Shown here one piece after another: positions 1 to 8,348 of a DNA stretch of 64,000 bases. Under the pieces are notes generated by a model. That model did not search any database. It saw only the letters and a program-made list of their open reading frames with translations, and was not told where the DNA came from. Both the position numbers and the translations under genes were made by a program. This stretch comes from Polynucleobacter hirudinilacicola (GTDB lineage: Bacteria > Pseudomonadota > Gammaproteobacteria > Burkholderiales > Burkholderiaceae): positions 62,001-126,000 of the forward strand of contig NZ_NAIA01000003.1 in NCBI RefSeq assembly GCF_002192535.1, read 5' to 3'. The first letter of the stretch is position 1. Every line of letters begins with the position of its first letter.

Positions 1-468
1 GGGTTCTTTCTCGCTACCATCGTAATTTGGCCCAAAATCGACGGTTTCCTTATCCAAATCGGCCAAAAGCTCATGGGCGATCTTGCGCAGGCGGATCTCC
101 GTATACCGCATTGCAGCAGCGTTATCACCGTCTACAGAGCCAAAGTTGCCCTGGCCGTCAACCAGCATATAGCGCAGGGAGAAATCCTGGGCCATACGAA
201 CGATAGTGTCATACACCGCAGAATCACCGTGCGGATGGTATTTACCGATTACATCGCCAACTATACGGGCAGATTTTTTGTAAGCTCGGTTCCAATCGTT
301 GTTTAATTCATACATTGCGAATAAGACCCGGCGGTGAACCGGTTTGAGGCCGTCACGTACGTCTGGCAGGGCTCTGCCGACGATGACGCTCATAGCGTAG
401 TCCAAATAGGACCGCCGCATTTCGTCTTCGAGGGATATTGGTAGTGTTTCTTTAGCGGCTTGTTCCAT
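1..468 (-). CDS. gyrA: DNA gyrase subunit A, N-terminal part (runs off the left edge)
   Basis: This is the first 156 codons of GyrA, the subunit of the type II topoisomerase that cuts and rejoins DNA to introduce negative supercoils. The ORF track shows only shadows here; I read the gene on the minus strand from ATG at 468 ([16 protein letters not shown]). The breakage-reunion core is clear: the quinolone-determining stretch [15 protein letters not shown] has Ser83 and Asp87, the usual sensitive residues, and the catalytic tyrosine is Tyr122 in AAMRYTE. Numbering matches the E. coli protein. The gene is cut by the window, not broken. It is divergent from the ompA-like gene across about 160 bp. 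Confidence 0.97.
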   Translation of the reverse strand, partial: MEQAAKETLPISLEDEMRRSYLDYAMSVIVGRALPDVRDGLKPVHRRVLFAMYELNNDWNRAYKKSARIVGDVIGKYHPHGDSAVYDTIVRMAQDFSLRYMLVDGQGNFGSVDGDNAAAMRYTEIRLRKIAHELLADLDKETVDFGPNYDGSEKEP

Positions 469-626
469 CTATAAATAATATCATTTTGATGACAGGTAGC
501 CCCTATGCTAAGATTCTGTCAGTTTGTACGAAATTGAGATGTGTCGCTTTGCGGTCTTTTGCTTCAAAGTAGGGCGAATTACATTTAAGTTTGACTTTAA
601 TTAAAAAAGAGATTTGAGGACTAAAA

Positions 627-1208
627 ATGAACAAAACCCTAAAACTGGTACTTGCTGGTGTAATTTCTGTTGCTGCTACTGCTGCTTCTGCTCAAAACGT
701 TGACAACTGGGTCAACGCGACTGGTACAGCTTGGAAAAACGGTGACGGCACATTGTGCTGGCGTGATGCTAGCTGGACTCCTGCAACTGCAGCTAAAGGT
801 TGTGATGGTGCTTTGACACCAGCGGCTCCTAGAGCAGCTTCTGGCGTTAGCCAAAGCAAAATCACTTTGCAAGCTGACACACTCTATGACTTCGACAAAG
901 CTACATTGAAGCCAGAAGGTCAAGCTACATTGGATAAGATCGCTAGAGATTTGAGCAAGATCAAATTAGAAGTAATCATCGCTGTTGGTAACACTGACAG
1001 CGTTGGTTCAGATGCATACAACATGGCCCTCGGTCAGCGTCGTGCGCAATCCGTTAAAGCATACTTGGTAAGCAAGGGTGTTGACGGTAGCCGCATCTAC
1101 ACAGAATCAAAAGGCAAGAGCAATCCAGTTGCAAGCAATGCAACTGCTGAAGGCCGCGCTAAGAACCGCCGCACCGACATCGAAGTTGTTGGTACAGCTG
1201 CTAAGTAA
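627..1208 (+). CDS. OmpA-family outer membrane/peptidoglycan-binding protein
   Basis: A 193-residue exported protein with a cleavable signal peptide (residues 1-22, ending ASA before Q) and a C-terminal OmpA-like peptidoglycan-binding domain at about 75-190, with the family segments LYDFDKATLKPEG and NRRTDIEV. The N-terminal mature part is short with two cysteines and has no room for an eight-stranded barrel, so it probably anchors to the cell wall from the periplasm or outer membrane. In many family members the second segment reads GHTD; here it reads VGNTDSVGSD. A GAGGA ribosome site precedes the ATG, and a strong terminator follows, so it is probably a highly expressed single gene. Confidence 0.9.
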   Translation: MNKTLKLVLAGVISVAATAASAQNVDNWVNATGTAWKNGDGTLCWRDASWTPATAAKGCDGALTPAAPRAASGVSQSKITLQADTLYDFDKATLKPEGQATLDKIARDLSKIKLEVIIAVGNTDSVGSDAYNMALGQRRAQSVKAYLVSKGVDGSRIYTESKGKSNPVASNATAEGRAKNRRTDIEVVGTAAK

Positions 1209-1222
1209 TTCACTTTACTTGT

Positions 1223-1251
1223 AAAAAAGCCCGCTTCTTGCGGGCTTTTTT
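1223..1251 (+). terminator. Rho-independent terminator of the OmpA-like gene
   Basis: A perfect GCCCGC / GCGGGC stem with a five-base loop (TTCTT), preceded by six A and followed by six T, lies 14 bp after the stop codon. The A and T tracts make it potentially bidirectional. Confidence 0.93.
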
Positions 1252-1305
1252 ATTTCCGCTATATTCATAGAATCCTTCAATAGCCCTATACAAAGCCAAG
1301 CTGCC

Positions 1306-1995
1306 ATGAACGTCGATCAATCTGAAATTGCTAAATTTAGTGCTCTAGCCCATCGTTGGTGGGATCCGAATAGTGAATTCAAGCCACTTCACGCTATCAA
1401 TCCATTGCGTCTCGATTGGATTAAATCTTTCGTGAATCTAGAGGGTAAAAAAGTTGTGGATATTGGTTGTGGCGGTGGCATCTTAGCTGAATCTATTTCT
1501 CAATCCGGTGCTGATACCACTGGCATCGATCTTTCTGAAAAGGCGCTCAAGGTTGCTGAGTTGCATGCACTCGAAGTCGGCGCAAAACTCACCTACCGCT
1601 CTATCTCAGCAGAAGCATTGGCTGATGAACAGCCAGAACAATACGATGTAGTCACTTGCATGGAGATGCTTGAGCATGTTCCAGATCCCGCCTCTGTAGT
1701 TCGTGCCTGCGCTAAGCTTTGTAAACCCGGCGGCACGCTTTTTTTCAGCACCCTAAATCGCAATCCGAAGTCCTACTTATTTGCCATTATTGGGGCCGAA
1801 TATATTCTCAAACTACTCCCCAAGGGTACTCACGAATACGCCAAATTCATTAAGCCATCTGAACTGGTTGCCTTCACCCGCAATGCAGGTCTAGAGATGA
1901 TCGGTATCAAAGGTCTTAGTTACAACCCTCTAACTCAGGTTTATAGCTTGAGTGATGATGTCACCGTCAATTACATGATTGCCGTTCGGAAGTGA
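1306..1995 (+). CDS. ubiG: Ubiquinone biosynthesis O-methyltransferase UbiG
   Basis: A 229-residue class I SAM methyltransferase that carries out the two O-methylation steps of ubiquinone synthesis. Motif I is [14 protein letters not shown] (about 49-62), followed by GIDLSEKAL. The N-terminal [22 protein letters not shown] and the [15 protein letters not shown]-type segment near the middle are characteristic of UbiG. Its length fits the family. The stop codon overlaps the GTG start of the next gene (GTGA), so the two are translationally coupled. Confidence 0.96.
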   Translation: MNVDQSEIAKFSALAHRWWDPNSEFKPLHAINPLRLDWIKSFVNLEGKKVVDIGCGGGILAESISQSGADTTGIDLSEKALKVAELHALEVGAKLTYRSISAEALADEQPEQYDVVTCMEMLEHVPDPASVVRACAKLCKPGGTLFFSTLNRNPKSYLFAIIGAEYILKLLPKGTHEYAKFIKPSELVAFTRNAGLEMIGIKGLSYNPLTQVYSLSDDVTVNYMIAVRK

Positions 1996-2684
1996 CCCCT
2001 GGCGTGAGTAATGCAACAAGCCCCTATCATGGCGTCTTTTTTGACTTAGATGGCACCTTAGCGGATACAGCGCCTGATTTGGTTGCCGCTACCAATCAAC
2101 TACTGGTAGCTCGCAATCTAGCTCCCAAGCCTTATGAGGTTCTGCGCCCCCATGCTTCTGCTGGCGCACGCGGTCTTCTAGAGGGTGCTTTTGGCATCAC
2201 TCCTGATCACCCTGACTTCATCTCACTACGGGATGAGTTTTATACAAACTATGAGAATGCACTCCTCGTCCACAGTACATTATTTGAGGGGGCAGATCAT
2301 CTGTTAGAGCAAATGGAGAAAGCAAATCTTCCCTGGGGAATCGTGACTAACAAAAGTGAACGTTTCACTAACCCACTCACTGATCTCATGGGTTTACGTC
2401 AAAGAGCTGTTTCAACAGTTTCTGGCGATACAACGCCTTATTCAAAACCGCATCCAGAACCGATTTTGCACGCTGCCAGAATTGCCAACATTGATCCTAA
2501 AAAATCAATTTATGTAGGTGACGACATTCGCGATGTGATTGCAGGTAAAGCTGCTGGCATGCTCACAGTTGCTGCCGCATACGGTTACTGCGGCTGCAAA
2601 GAGCCCCCTACGCTCTGGGGAGCCGATTACATCATTAATCACCCTCTCGATTTATTGCAAATCATCTTCCCCAATAGGGGATAA
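1992..2684 (+). CDS. gph: Phosphoglycolate phosphatase, HAD family
   Basis: A 230-residue HAD hydrolase that removes phosphate from 2-phosphoglycolate, a by-product of DNA repair. The catalytic motif [15 protein letters not shown] has the nucleophile Asp and the acid/base Asp; the lysine motif (SKPHPEP) and the metal-binding GDDIRD follow in order. It begins with GTG overlapping the ubiG stop; a second in-frame GTG 12 bases later is an alternative start. The ubiG-gph pairing is common in betaproteobacteria. Substrate is inferred from similarity and context, since HAD phosphatases are hard to separate by sequence alone. Confidence 0.9.
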   Translation: MTPGVSNATSPYHGVFFDLDGTLADTAPDLVAATNQLLVARNLAPKPYEVLRPHASAGARGLLEGAFGITPDHPDFISLRDEFYTNYENALLVHSTLFEGADHLLEQMEKANLPWGIVTNKSERFTNPLTDLMGLRQRAVSTVSGDTTPYSKPHPEPILHAARIANIDPKKSIYVGDDIRDVIAGKAAGMLTVAAAYGYCGCKEPPTLWGADYIINHPLDLLQIIFPNRG

Positions 2685-2756
2685 CAACACTTCCAAAAGA
2701 TATTCGGCAATTTAAGGCTAGCGGCTTTAAAATGGAGTTTCCTATGCATGAACTCC

Positions 2757-3115
2757 GGGGTCGACATGGTTTCGACGTGGATTACAAAGCATCAAGGGCA
2801 TACCGAGGACCCGTTATCTCGTAAATCAATGGGAATGTAATAACTGCTAACGACGAACGTTACGCACTAGCCGCTTAATTGCGGTTGCCCCTGAACTGAT
2901 TCTCTCTTGGGTCAGGTAGCGCAAGCTACATCAGGGTCATTTACAAGAGATAAGACTATTTCGTGTCACGAGGGATAGTACGAAAATTTAGTGAATCGTC
3001 AGCGAGGAACGTGTCAATCTGTGCCTAACTGATTAAATTAAATGATATGACTAAGTATGTAGAACTTGTTGTGGAGGATTTGCGGACGCGGGTTCGATTC
3101 CCGCCGACTCCACCA
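2757..3115 (+). ncRNA. ssrA: tmRNA (ssrA), tag peptide ANDERYALAA
   Basis: A 359-nt transfer-messenger RNA that rescues stalled ribosomes. The 5' end (GGGGTCG) pairs over seven bases, with one G-U pair, with CGACTCC just before the 3' ACCA, and the T-arm GGTTCGATTCC is intact. The open reading frame GCTAACGACGAACGTTAC... at 2846-2878 encodes ANDERYALAA and a stop, the form expected for Burkholderiales tags. The last ~24 bases are the integration site of the island that follows, and the gene stays complete because the island supplies or preserves the 3' end. Confidence 0.97.
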
Positions 3116-3167
3116 TTTTGAAGTATGTAACAGTCCAACGCCACCCACCAGGGTGGCGTTTTTCTTT
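3092..3167 (+). repeat. attL: left direct repeat of the island (3' end of ssrA plus terminator)
   Basis: The T-arm and acceptor end of ssrA together with the following hairpin (GTTCGATTCCCGCCGAC...CCACCATTTTGAAGT, then AACGCCACCC/GGGTGGCGTT) recur at 50175-50249 in the same orientation with a few differences. With an integrase next to it, this is the left attachment site of an element of about 47 kb. The exact crossover cannot be fixed, but the longest identical run starts in the T-arm, as usual for tmRNA-targeting elements. Confidence 0.93.
3137..3167 (+). terminator. Rho-independent terminator after ssrA
   Basis: AACGCCACCC, loop ACCA, GGGTGGCGTT, then TTTCTTT. A ten-base-pair stem directly after the tmRNA. 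A second copy with one loop change lies at the right island end. Confidence 0.9.
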
Positions 3168-3228
3168 ATGGATAAAGGCCCGCAAGGCCATCATGGTCTT
3201 TCTAAATCCAGCTCTAGCCAAAACCTCT

Positions 3229-3290
3229 GGGGGTATTATTGGGGGTATTCAAGCAAAATCGAACTGGATAAAAAACATGGTTGGGGGTAC
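3229..3290 (+). repeat. Candidate integrase arm-type sites, left end
   Basis: GGGGGTATT occurs at 3229 and again exactly 12 bp later at 3241, and GGGGGTAC at 3283. A pair with the same 12-bp step and orientation (GGGGGTACT at 50089 and 50101) lies just inside the right end. Repeats of this type flanking both att sites are what arm-binding sites of a tyrosine integrase would look like. Binding is inferred. Confidence 0.6.
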
Positions 3291-4530
3291 GTCTGGAAAG
3301 CTTACGGATAAAGGGATTAAAAGTTTTATCGCCCGCAAAGTTATTGGCAGCAAGCTTGCAGATGGACAAGGTCTTTATCTACTTATCACTCGTGCCAAAA
3401 CTGCTTCATGGCGAATTAAATATCGCATTGAAGGCAAAGAAAAAAGTTACACCATCGGTACGTATCCTCAGAGCAGTTTGGCTCAGGCAAGACTTGAGCT
3501 AAAGGAAGTTAAAGCTTCACTGAATAAGGGCCGCGATCCCGTAGTTGCTAGGCGTATAACAATGGCCCAGGCGGCAGCCCATTCTGAGAGTACCTTCAGG
3601 GCTGTGGCCGAGGAATGGTTCGCTATGAAGGAGAAAGAATGGAGCCTAACCCACCATACCAAGTCTAAAAGGGCATTTGAGAGGGATATTTATAAAGCCC
3701 TGGGCGAACTTCCCATTGAAAGCATCACCCCTTCTGTCATCGCTAAGGCTATTGAAACAATCAATAAGCGAGATGTTCTGGAAACCGCCACAAGAATTTT
3801 GCAGCACTTGAATGGCGTCTTTCGTTATGCGCAAGCAAAAGGCTTATGTGAAATTAATTCTGCCGCGCCCGTAAAAGAAATTCTTCCTAGAAAGAAAACT
3901 AATGGTCACATGCCTGCATTACTTGATTGGAATTCTTTGGGCGCCCTCTTACGCGCAGCAGAAGCTGCGCGTCTTTCACCATCAGTGAGAGCTGCTCATC
4001 GCCTTCTCGCATTTAGTGCAACGCGTATTAGTAACGTTGTGCAGGCTGAGTGGAAAGAGTTTGATCTTGATGCAGATATTCCGATCTGGGTAATACCTCG
4101 CGCGAAGATGAAAGATCACACACGTATTGGCGATCATCGAATTCCTCTAGGCCCACAAATTACTGCAGAGTTGAAACAATGGGGAAAACTTTTTGGAAGA
4201 AAAGGTTATGTATTTCCATCGCCGACAGGCAATCAATTCATTAGTCGTGAGAGTCTAGAGAAAGCTTATCGGGTAACACTCAATATGTCAGGAAAGCATG
4301 CGCCACATGGCTGGCGCAGCGCCTTCTCCACCCTAGCCAGAGATAATGGGTTTGAGCAAGATGTTGTTGAGCTAGCACTCGATCATGCTCATGGGAATGA
4401 GGTTGTAAGGGCCTATGACCGTGGCGAACGATTTACACAACGAGTTGGTCTTTACAAATGGTGGGGCGAGAAACTAACTCAGGCTCAGAATGGTGCTGAG
4501 GTTATTGAGCTACAGAGGAAGGTTGCATAA
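3277..4530 (+). CDS. Tyrosine-type site-specific integrase (DUF4102/P4-like)
   Basis: The integrase that would insert and excise the island at ssrA. The N-terminal DUF4102-like arm-binding domain (KLTDKGIKSFIARK..., GQGLYLLI, YTIGTYPQSSLAQAR) is followed by a core-binding domain and a catalytic domain with the first Arg in FSATRISNVVQAEW, HGWRSAF (HxxR) and the Tyr in VVRAYDRGE. The ORF track starts at 3118 inside the att repeat. I prefer ATG 3277 (417 residues), because family members begin just before LTDK and because the upstream part translates the att/arm region; ATG 3193 is possible. No frame break is seen, so the enzyme may be active. Confidence 0.95.
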   Translation: MVGGTSGKLTDKGIKSFIARKVIGSKLADGQGLYLLITRAKTASWRIKYRIEGKEKSYTIGTYPQSSLAQARLELKEVKASLNKGRDPVVARRITMAQAAAHSESTFRAVAEEWFAMKEKEWSLTHHTKSKRAFERDIYKALGELPIESITPSVIAKAIETINKRDVLETATRILQHLNGVFRYAQAKGLCEINSAAPVKEILPRKKTNGHMPALLDWNSLGALLRAAEAARLSPSVRAAHRLLAFSATRISNVVQAEWKEFDLDADIPIWVIPRAKMKDHTRIGDHRIPLGPQITAELKQWGKLFGRKGYVFPSPTGNQFISRESLEKAYRVTLNMSGKHAPHGWRSAFSTLARDNGFEQDVVELALDHAHGNEVVRAYDRGERFTQRVGLYKWWGEKLTQAQNGAEVIELQRKVA

Positions 4531-4542
4531 TGAAATCTTCAA

Positions 4543-5061
4543 TTAGCTTTGCGGCTTCTCTGGTGGACTTTCCACTTTTATAGAAAGAGAGCGGGTACCC
4601 TCTAAAACTTCAATAGTTTTAGTCCGAATTGCCTGCTGCTCTTCCTCTAATTTTCCATGTGCAAGCGGTGAATAAGTGGCATTCTTAATATGCACTTTAT
4701 CAAATTTATAATCGAGGGATTTTCCCATTGCACTCAAAAGCTCTACAAGTAAATCAATCCTTCTCATACCCCACTGTTCTGCAGAGATAGTTTTATCACC
4801 AAGCAGATCTAGATATTCTTTCCACTTAGAAATTACTTCTCGCTCGCTATCTATCTTGCTTGAAAACTCTAGATCAATTCTATTGAGAGCTTCTACATGG
4901 GCATTTGAAACGGTATAAGCACGGGTTGCCATCAGGGTTTTAAATATCGCTAATTTCCTACCCCGCTCCTCTTTTTTATCGTCCAAATATCTAGTAACCT
5001 GAACTGCAATTATTGGGCCAGATAAAGTAGCGAGAATTATTAAACCGTCAGCAATAGTCAT
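4543..5061 (-). CDS. Membrane-anchored protein resembling DUF6680
   Basis: A 172-residue protein with one N-terminal membrane segment (about 3-22, TIADGLIILATLSGPIIAVQV) followed by a charged, mainly helical cytoplasmic part. The pattern LSGPIIAVQVTRYLDDKKEERGRKL and the length resemble an uncharacterised family (DUF6680) often found in mobile elements; this is recalled similarity, not a search result. I start at the second Met (5061), which has AAGG eight bases upstream; the track start at 5085 has no ribosome site. It is convergent with the integrase, with a 12-bp gap. Function unknown. Confidence 0.7.
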   Translation of the reverse strand: MTIADGLIILATLSGPIIAVQVTRYLDDKKEERGRKLAIFKTLMATRAYTVSNAHVEALNRIDLEFSSKIDSEREVISKWKEYLDLLGDKTISAEQWGMRRIDLLVELLSAMGKSLDYKFDKVHIKNATYSPLAHGKLEEEQQAIRTKTIEVLEGTRSLSIKVESPPEKPQS

Positions 5062-5139
5062 TGAAATGCCTTTATATATTTGCAATTTTTTTATATATTA
5101 ACTTTACTTCCGCTAAGTTATCACCTCAAAGGTCTAAAA

Positions 5140-5376
5140 ATGAGTAAATGGTCTCAATCCGTTAAAAAAGATGATGAAGTTTATGTTCTTCATCACACAC
5201 CTCAGCTTATGGGAAATGGTAAATTTGCGTCTAAGCTAGTTATTGCAAGGCACTACCCAGATAGAATTGAAGAATTTCAAGTCCCACTTATTGGAAACCC
5301 AGAATTTGAAACGGAAATTGAAGCGGCTGAGCTTGGACTCAAAGCTGGAAAAGAGTGGGTGCGAGACTTGGGCTAA
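5140..5376 (+). CDS. Small hypothetical protein
   Basis: A 78-residue soluble acidic protein starting MSKWSQSVKKDD. I chose ATG 5140, preceded by AAAGG; the track start at 5080 would overlap the divergent gene and has no ribosome site. The C-terminus is a helix-like ELGLKAGKEWVRDLG. Not recognised. It is divergent from the DUF6680-like gene and convergent with the endolysin gene, so it is a separate transcript between integrase and phage genes. Confidence 0.6.
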   Translation: MSKWSQSVKKDDEVYVLHHTPQLMGNGKFASKLVIARHYPDRIEEFQVPLIGNPEFETEIEAAELGLKAGKEWVRDLG

Positions 5377-5412
5377 CCTAAAAATGTCTAAATAGAGGAG
5401 GAGGGGTAATAA

Positions 5413-5754
5413 TCAAGCAACTCTCTCGAAATGTGGAACATCCACAAACCCCTTGAAATTCCCACCCCATCTATTCTTGGGGCCAAGGCTTTCCCAGTAT
5501 TCGCCTACAGTACGAATGAGCTCTTTATCCCAGACTAGCTTTCCATTCCAGAAGAAATTCAGGTCTATAGCGCAGCGTCTCAAATGATTGCTATTCATGG
5601 TCTTAGATCTACCGCTTTTGAAATAGATCTCCTGCTGTTCTGGAGACCTCCAGAGTTCCCCACCAGTGATAACCCATCCTTCTGCAGTTGCAAATTGGAT
5701 GAGGCGGCTAACATCAATTAAGAATGCCGCTTGCTCTGCCACTAAACCACTCAT
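5413..5754 (-). CDS. Phage endolysin, M15 (VanY-like) peptidase
   Basis: A 113-residue peptidoglycan peptidase, as used by phages to open the host wall. The zinc-site pattern of M15C L-alanyl-D-glutamate peptidases is present: SNHLRRCAIDLNFF (His and Asp ligands) and a late VDVPHFE (His ligand), with GELWRSPEQQEIYF upstream. No signal peptide, so it should need the holin encoded just before it; the start overlaps the holin stop by four bases (ATGA). It is the last gene of the minus-strand phage operon. No spanin gene is visible. Confidence 0.88.
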   Translation of the reverse strand: MSGLVAEQAAFLIDVSRLIQFATAEGWVITGGELWRSPEQQEIYFKSGRSKTMNSNHLRRCAIDLNFFWNGKLVWDKELIRTVGEYWESLGPKNRWGGNFKGFVDVPHFERVA

Positions 5755-6287
5755 GCCTGCTCTTCTTTTTTATTTGAGCTATTCATACGCATCTCAAAGA
5801 TCTTCTCTACTGATCTCCCGCCAAAGTAAGCCAGCATGACTAACTGCCCCCACTCACCTAGGAGCTTTACATAAGCCTCGTTAATGTCGATGCCCATAGC
5901 TGAAAGTAATGCAAACAGTAGATAGGCCGTCAGAATGTAGACCAGCGTTCCCGGTCTAATGTTCTTCGATAGCTTGGAATCGCTACCCATATCGGATTGC
6001 CACCGGTGTGTAGCGTTCTCTTGTGAAGCTCGATGCATCTCAGCTAGAAGCTTTGATTCTTCTATTTCTAACTCTTTTTGCTTAAGTGTGTATTGCAACA
6101 GAAGCTGTTCTTGCTCGATCTCAAGTTGCTTGAGCTTGATTAGATCCTCATGACTGGGATTCTCGGGAATGCGCGCGCCAATCTTGCTCTCAATGAACTC
6201 TTTACCCTTAGCCTGGACTGCGCCCGCAAGTAAACCAAGACCATTGACGGCCAAGGTTTGCACTAGAGAGGTAATGATTGGAAGCAT
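5751..6287 (-). CDS. Holin, 3TM (GTA-like) family
   Basis: A 178-residue protein that fits the three-transmembrane holin family found in gene transfer agents and many phages. There is a hydrophobic N-terminal stretch, a long charged coiled coil (IKLKQLEIEQEQLLLQYTLKQ), then RPGTLVYILTAYLLFALLSA and a final membrane segment ending LAYFGGRSVEKI. I start at the internal Met (6287), where family members begin; the 36-residue extension in the track translates a hairpin-containing leader. It forms a lysis pair with the endolysin. Role as a pore former is inferred from family and position. Confidence 0.8.
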   Translation of the reverse strand: MLPIITSLVQTLAVNGLGLLAGAVQAKGKEFIESKIGARIPENPSHEDLIKLKQLEIEQEQLLLQYTLKQKELEIEESKLLAEMHRASQENATHRWQSDMGSDSKLSKNIRPGTLVYILTAYLLFALLSAMGIDINEAYVKLLGEWGQLVMLAYFGGRSVEKIFEMRMNSSNKKEEQA

Positions 6288-6328
6288 GTAATAAGTTCTA
6301 TTCTTGATGCTTGTATTTAGAAGTTCAC

Positions 6329-6376
6329 CGCCCCACAGCCACCTGGGGGATTTATTAGTATGTTGGCAGTGGGGCG
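6329..6376 (-). other. Stem-loop in the leader of the holin gene
   Basis: CGCCCCAC-A-GCC pairs with GGC-A-GTGGGGCG (eleven pairs with one mismatch, 24-base loop) about 42 bases before the holin start. It has no T-tract on the minus strand, so it is not a classic terminator. The remaining stretch to 6462 shows only a short CCGCTAGCGG palindrome. Confidence 0.45.
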
Positions 6377-6462
6377 CAATTAAGCGCGCCCACACACCAT
6401 CGTTACTTCAGCACCCACAGCCGCACCCAAACACCTGCCGCTAGCGGTGATCATTCCTGCTA

Positions 6463-6840
6463 CTAGCGTTTCTTGGCTCCTTTGGTTTCTATCTCCACTT
6501 CTGGAGTCTTTTCTATTTGAGGCTCTTCAGGAATAACCTTTTCAGACATCAGACCCTCTACGATCTCCATTAGCCGATCACCATCATCTTCGCCAAAGAC
6601 TTTGGCTACGACTTCATGACCATACTTGGCACAGAGACGGTCATACTCCTGCTCTGGAGTGATCGTAGTTTTAGATTGGCGCTCGAACACCGTGACGTTC
6701 TCACGCCCAAACAGGTTACGAAGGATATTGGTCTCATATGGCGGTACGTGCACATGGATGGTCGTGAATGCATCCCTGCGCACTACCGCCTCCACCTCTT
6801 TAATTTGGAAGTCGCTATGAATGAGTTCTTTTCTGTTCAT
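6463..6840 (-). CDS. Hypothetical phage protein next to the capsid gene
   Basis: A 125-residue hydrophilic protein with a conserved-looking N-terminal half (AFTTIHVHVPPYETNILRNLFGRENV) and an acidic/lysine C-terminal tail (EEPQIEKTPEVEIETKGAKKR). It starts ten bases after the capsid stop, so it is in the capsid operon. Its position behind the major capsid gene would suit a minor head or completion protein, but nothing in the sequence proves it. Not recognised. Confidence 0.65.
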   Translation of the reverse strand: MNRKELIHSDFQIKEVEAVVRRDAFTTIHVHVPPYETNILRNLFGRENVTVFERQSKTTITPEQEYDRLCAKYGHEVVAKVFGEDDGDRLMEIVEGLMSEKVIPEEPQIEKTPEVEIETKGAKKR

Positions 6841-6850
6841 TTACTTTTCC

Positions 6851-7897
6851 TTATTGAATCGCTAATACCGCATGGGCATTAGCTCGTGAGATGGATAAAG
6901 CACAACGTAGGTTCACCATGGCGTACATGGCTAGCGTGTCATGCGGACGAATTGGGGCAACGATGTCCAGATCGTCATCTCGCAGCTTCATGAAGCGCGT
7001 GTTGAGGAAATAGCAGCGCTTACTCCACTCCACTGTGCGATTGGCCATGGCATCAAGTTCATCAAACTGGGGATCCCAGATGATTTCGACACCTTTAAAG
7101 GCAAGGCCTGTATTTACTCCAGCACCTACGCCAGCATCGATGTACTTGGTTTCACCAGACCCGGCGATATGAGTCACTGTCACTTGCTTGCGATAGGTAT
7201 CAATGAACTTACCACCTGCGATGATGAAATCAGGGCTACCGCCGTGCTTAATACATTGGCGCCAAGCGGTCTCCATCTCGCCCACTAAGTTACCTGGCGT
7301 GGTTGATGTGATGTCTTTGACTGCATAGTTACGCCAGTAACTTGCCTTGGCTCGATCTATACCGCCCACCGTGCCAGCATCCGGTGCTAGGCTGACTAGG
7401 CTATCCAACCCAACTACCGCATCTGCGCCATGCGAGCCGTCGCGATGAAGCTCTAGGTCTAACTTATTGAGAAAGCCTTCTCGCAGGACTTCTAACTGCT
7501 CATCAAGCAAGTTAATGAGTTGTACGCGCTCGTTGTATTCCAATTGGAAGCCTCGCGCCCCACCCTCACGTACTTTGATGCCATTACTAAATAAGCGGTC
7601 ATAGTCGATATAGAGGCCATCTACTGCTCTACGCCAAGGGAAAGAGGCTTGCTCAGTGGTATTGCGTTTATTGAACTTGACCGTCTCCTCGCCAAAGGCC
7701 CAGGTGAAGTTACTTCCATGTTCCTTGCGAATGTTCTCAACAACGTTTTGCTTGGCACCTAATAGGCTCTTGCGCCCTTGCATCAATTTCTTGAGAAAAG
7801 GCCTCTCTACTGCGATTTGATCTACTGGAAGATTGCGCAAATATTCATCTAAGGAGACCTTAGCTAACTCTTGCAAGTCTGTATTTGAAATTGGCAT
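6851..7897 (-). CDS. Phage major capsid protein
   Basis: A 348-residue protein with the features of a phage major capsid protein: an N-terminal arm, a middle region RRAVDGLYIDYDRLFSNGIKV, the GNLVGEMETAWRQCIKHGGSPDFIIAGGKFIDTYRK segment seen in capsid proteins, and a C-terminal part with FKGVEIIWDPQFD and WSKRCYFLNTRFMKL. The usual HK97 prohead protease gene is not seen nearby. The assignment rests on these segments and on its place downstream of terminase, portal and scaffold-like genes, from which it is now separated by the plus-strand HTH/Fic module. Intact by length. Confidence 0.78.
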   Translation of the reverse strand: MPISNTDLQELAKVSLDEYLRNLPVDQIAVERPFLKKLMQGRKSLLGAKQNVVENIRKEHGSNFTWAFGEETVKFNKRNTTEQASFPWRRAVDGLYIDYDRLFSNGIKVREGGARGFQLEYNERVQLINLLDEQLEVLREGFLNKLDLELHRDGSHGADAVVGLDSLVSLAPDAGTVGGIDRAKASYWRNYAVKDITSTTPGNLVGEMETAWRQCIKHGGSPDFIIAGGKFIDTYRKQVTVTHIAGSGETKYIDAGVGAGVNTGLAFKGVEIIWDPQFDELDAMANRTVEWSKRCYFLNTRFMKLRDDDLDIVAPIRPHDTLAMYAMVNLRCALSISRANAHAVLAIQ

Positions 7898-8263
7898 ATG
7901 CCACCCCTATCTGTATTTATGAATTAGTTAGATTCATCCTGATTGATAGGGCGTGAAACTATCCATTGCTACGCTGCTAGGCGCGACTCTAGCGATAACG
8001 CGTGAGATGAATCAGTAGCTAAAGCTATTAACTCTTGCTACGTGTATTGATTATTGGGGCTGCGCAAGCTTGGTTTGAATATTTCTGGGGTTTTTGTTGT
8101 TCGCGAGTTGTCTTTATGCCCAATGTGTCATTGCGCCACCTTGGGCATAAAAGAGCGTTTCTTTGATAGTGCCCATCAAGGGTTCGCAAGCCACCCCGTT
8201 GGGGTGCCCTTGACGGAATGACGTTGTTATTTAGCCTAAAACCCCTACTTCTTATAGCTATTT
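7898..8263. other. Gene-free region between capsid gene and HTH/Fic module
   Basis: No coding potential was found in these 366 bp. They hold two inverted repeats: TTTATGCCCAA / TTGGGCATAAA (8113-8123 and 8141-8151, 11 bp perfect, 17-base loop) and a nested hairpin CAAGGG...CACCCC GTT GGGGTG CCCTTG (8176-8212). The minus-strand transcript would carry both as leader of the capsid gene. Neither has a T-tract. A promoter for the capsid gene is expected here but I cannot point to one with confidence. Confidence 0.55.
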
Positions 8264-8344
8264 GATACCTATGGGTATCAATTTATTGTATTAATTCATA
8301 CCTATAGGTTACAATTAGATATATTAATTAATACCTATAGGTAT
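8264..8344 (+). promoter_or_regulatory. Promoter with three palindromic operators of the HTH/Fic module
   Basis: Three copies of the palindrome ATACCTATAGGTAT lie at 8264-8279 (GATACCTATGGGTATC), 8298-8311 (ATACCTATAGGTTA) and 8331-8344 (ATACCTATAGGTAT), the last ending four bases before the ATG. A plausible promoter TTGTAT (8286-8291), 18 bp, TACAAT (8310-8315) straddles the middle copy. This is the arrangement of an autorepressed toxin-antitoxin promoter; the HTH protein encoded next is the obvious candidate repressor (inference). Confidence 0.8.
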
Positions 8345-8348
8345 CAAT

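Noticed and set aside
73-306. 77-aa plus-strand ORF
   Set aside because: It is the shadow of gyrA, which reads clearly on the other strand.
3066-3311. 81-aa ORF across the tmRNA 3' end
   Set aside because: It translates structural RNA and the att region and has no ribosome site.
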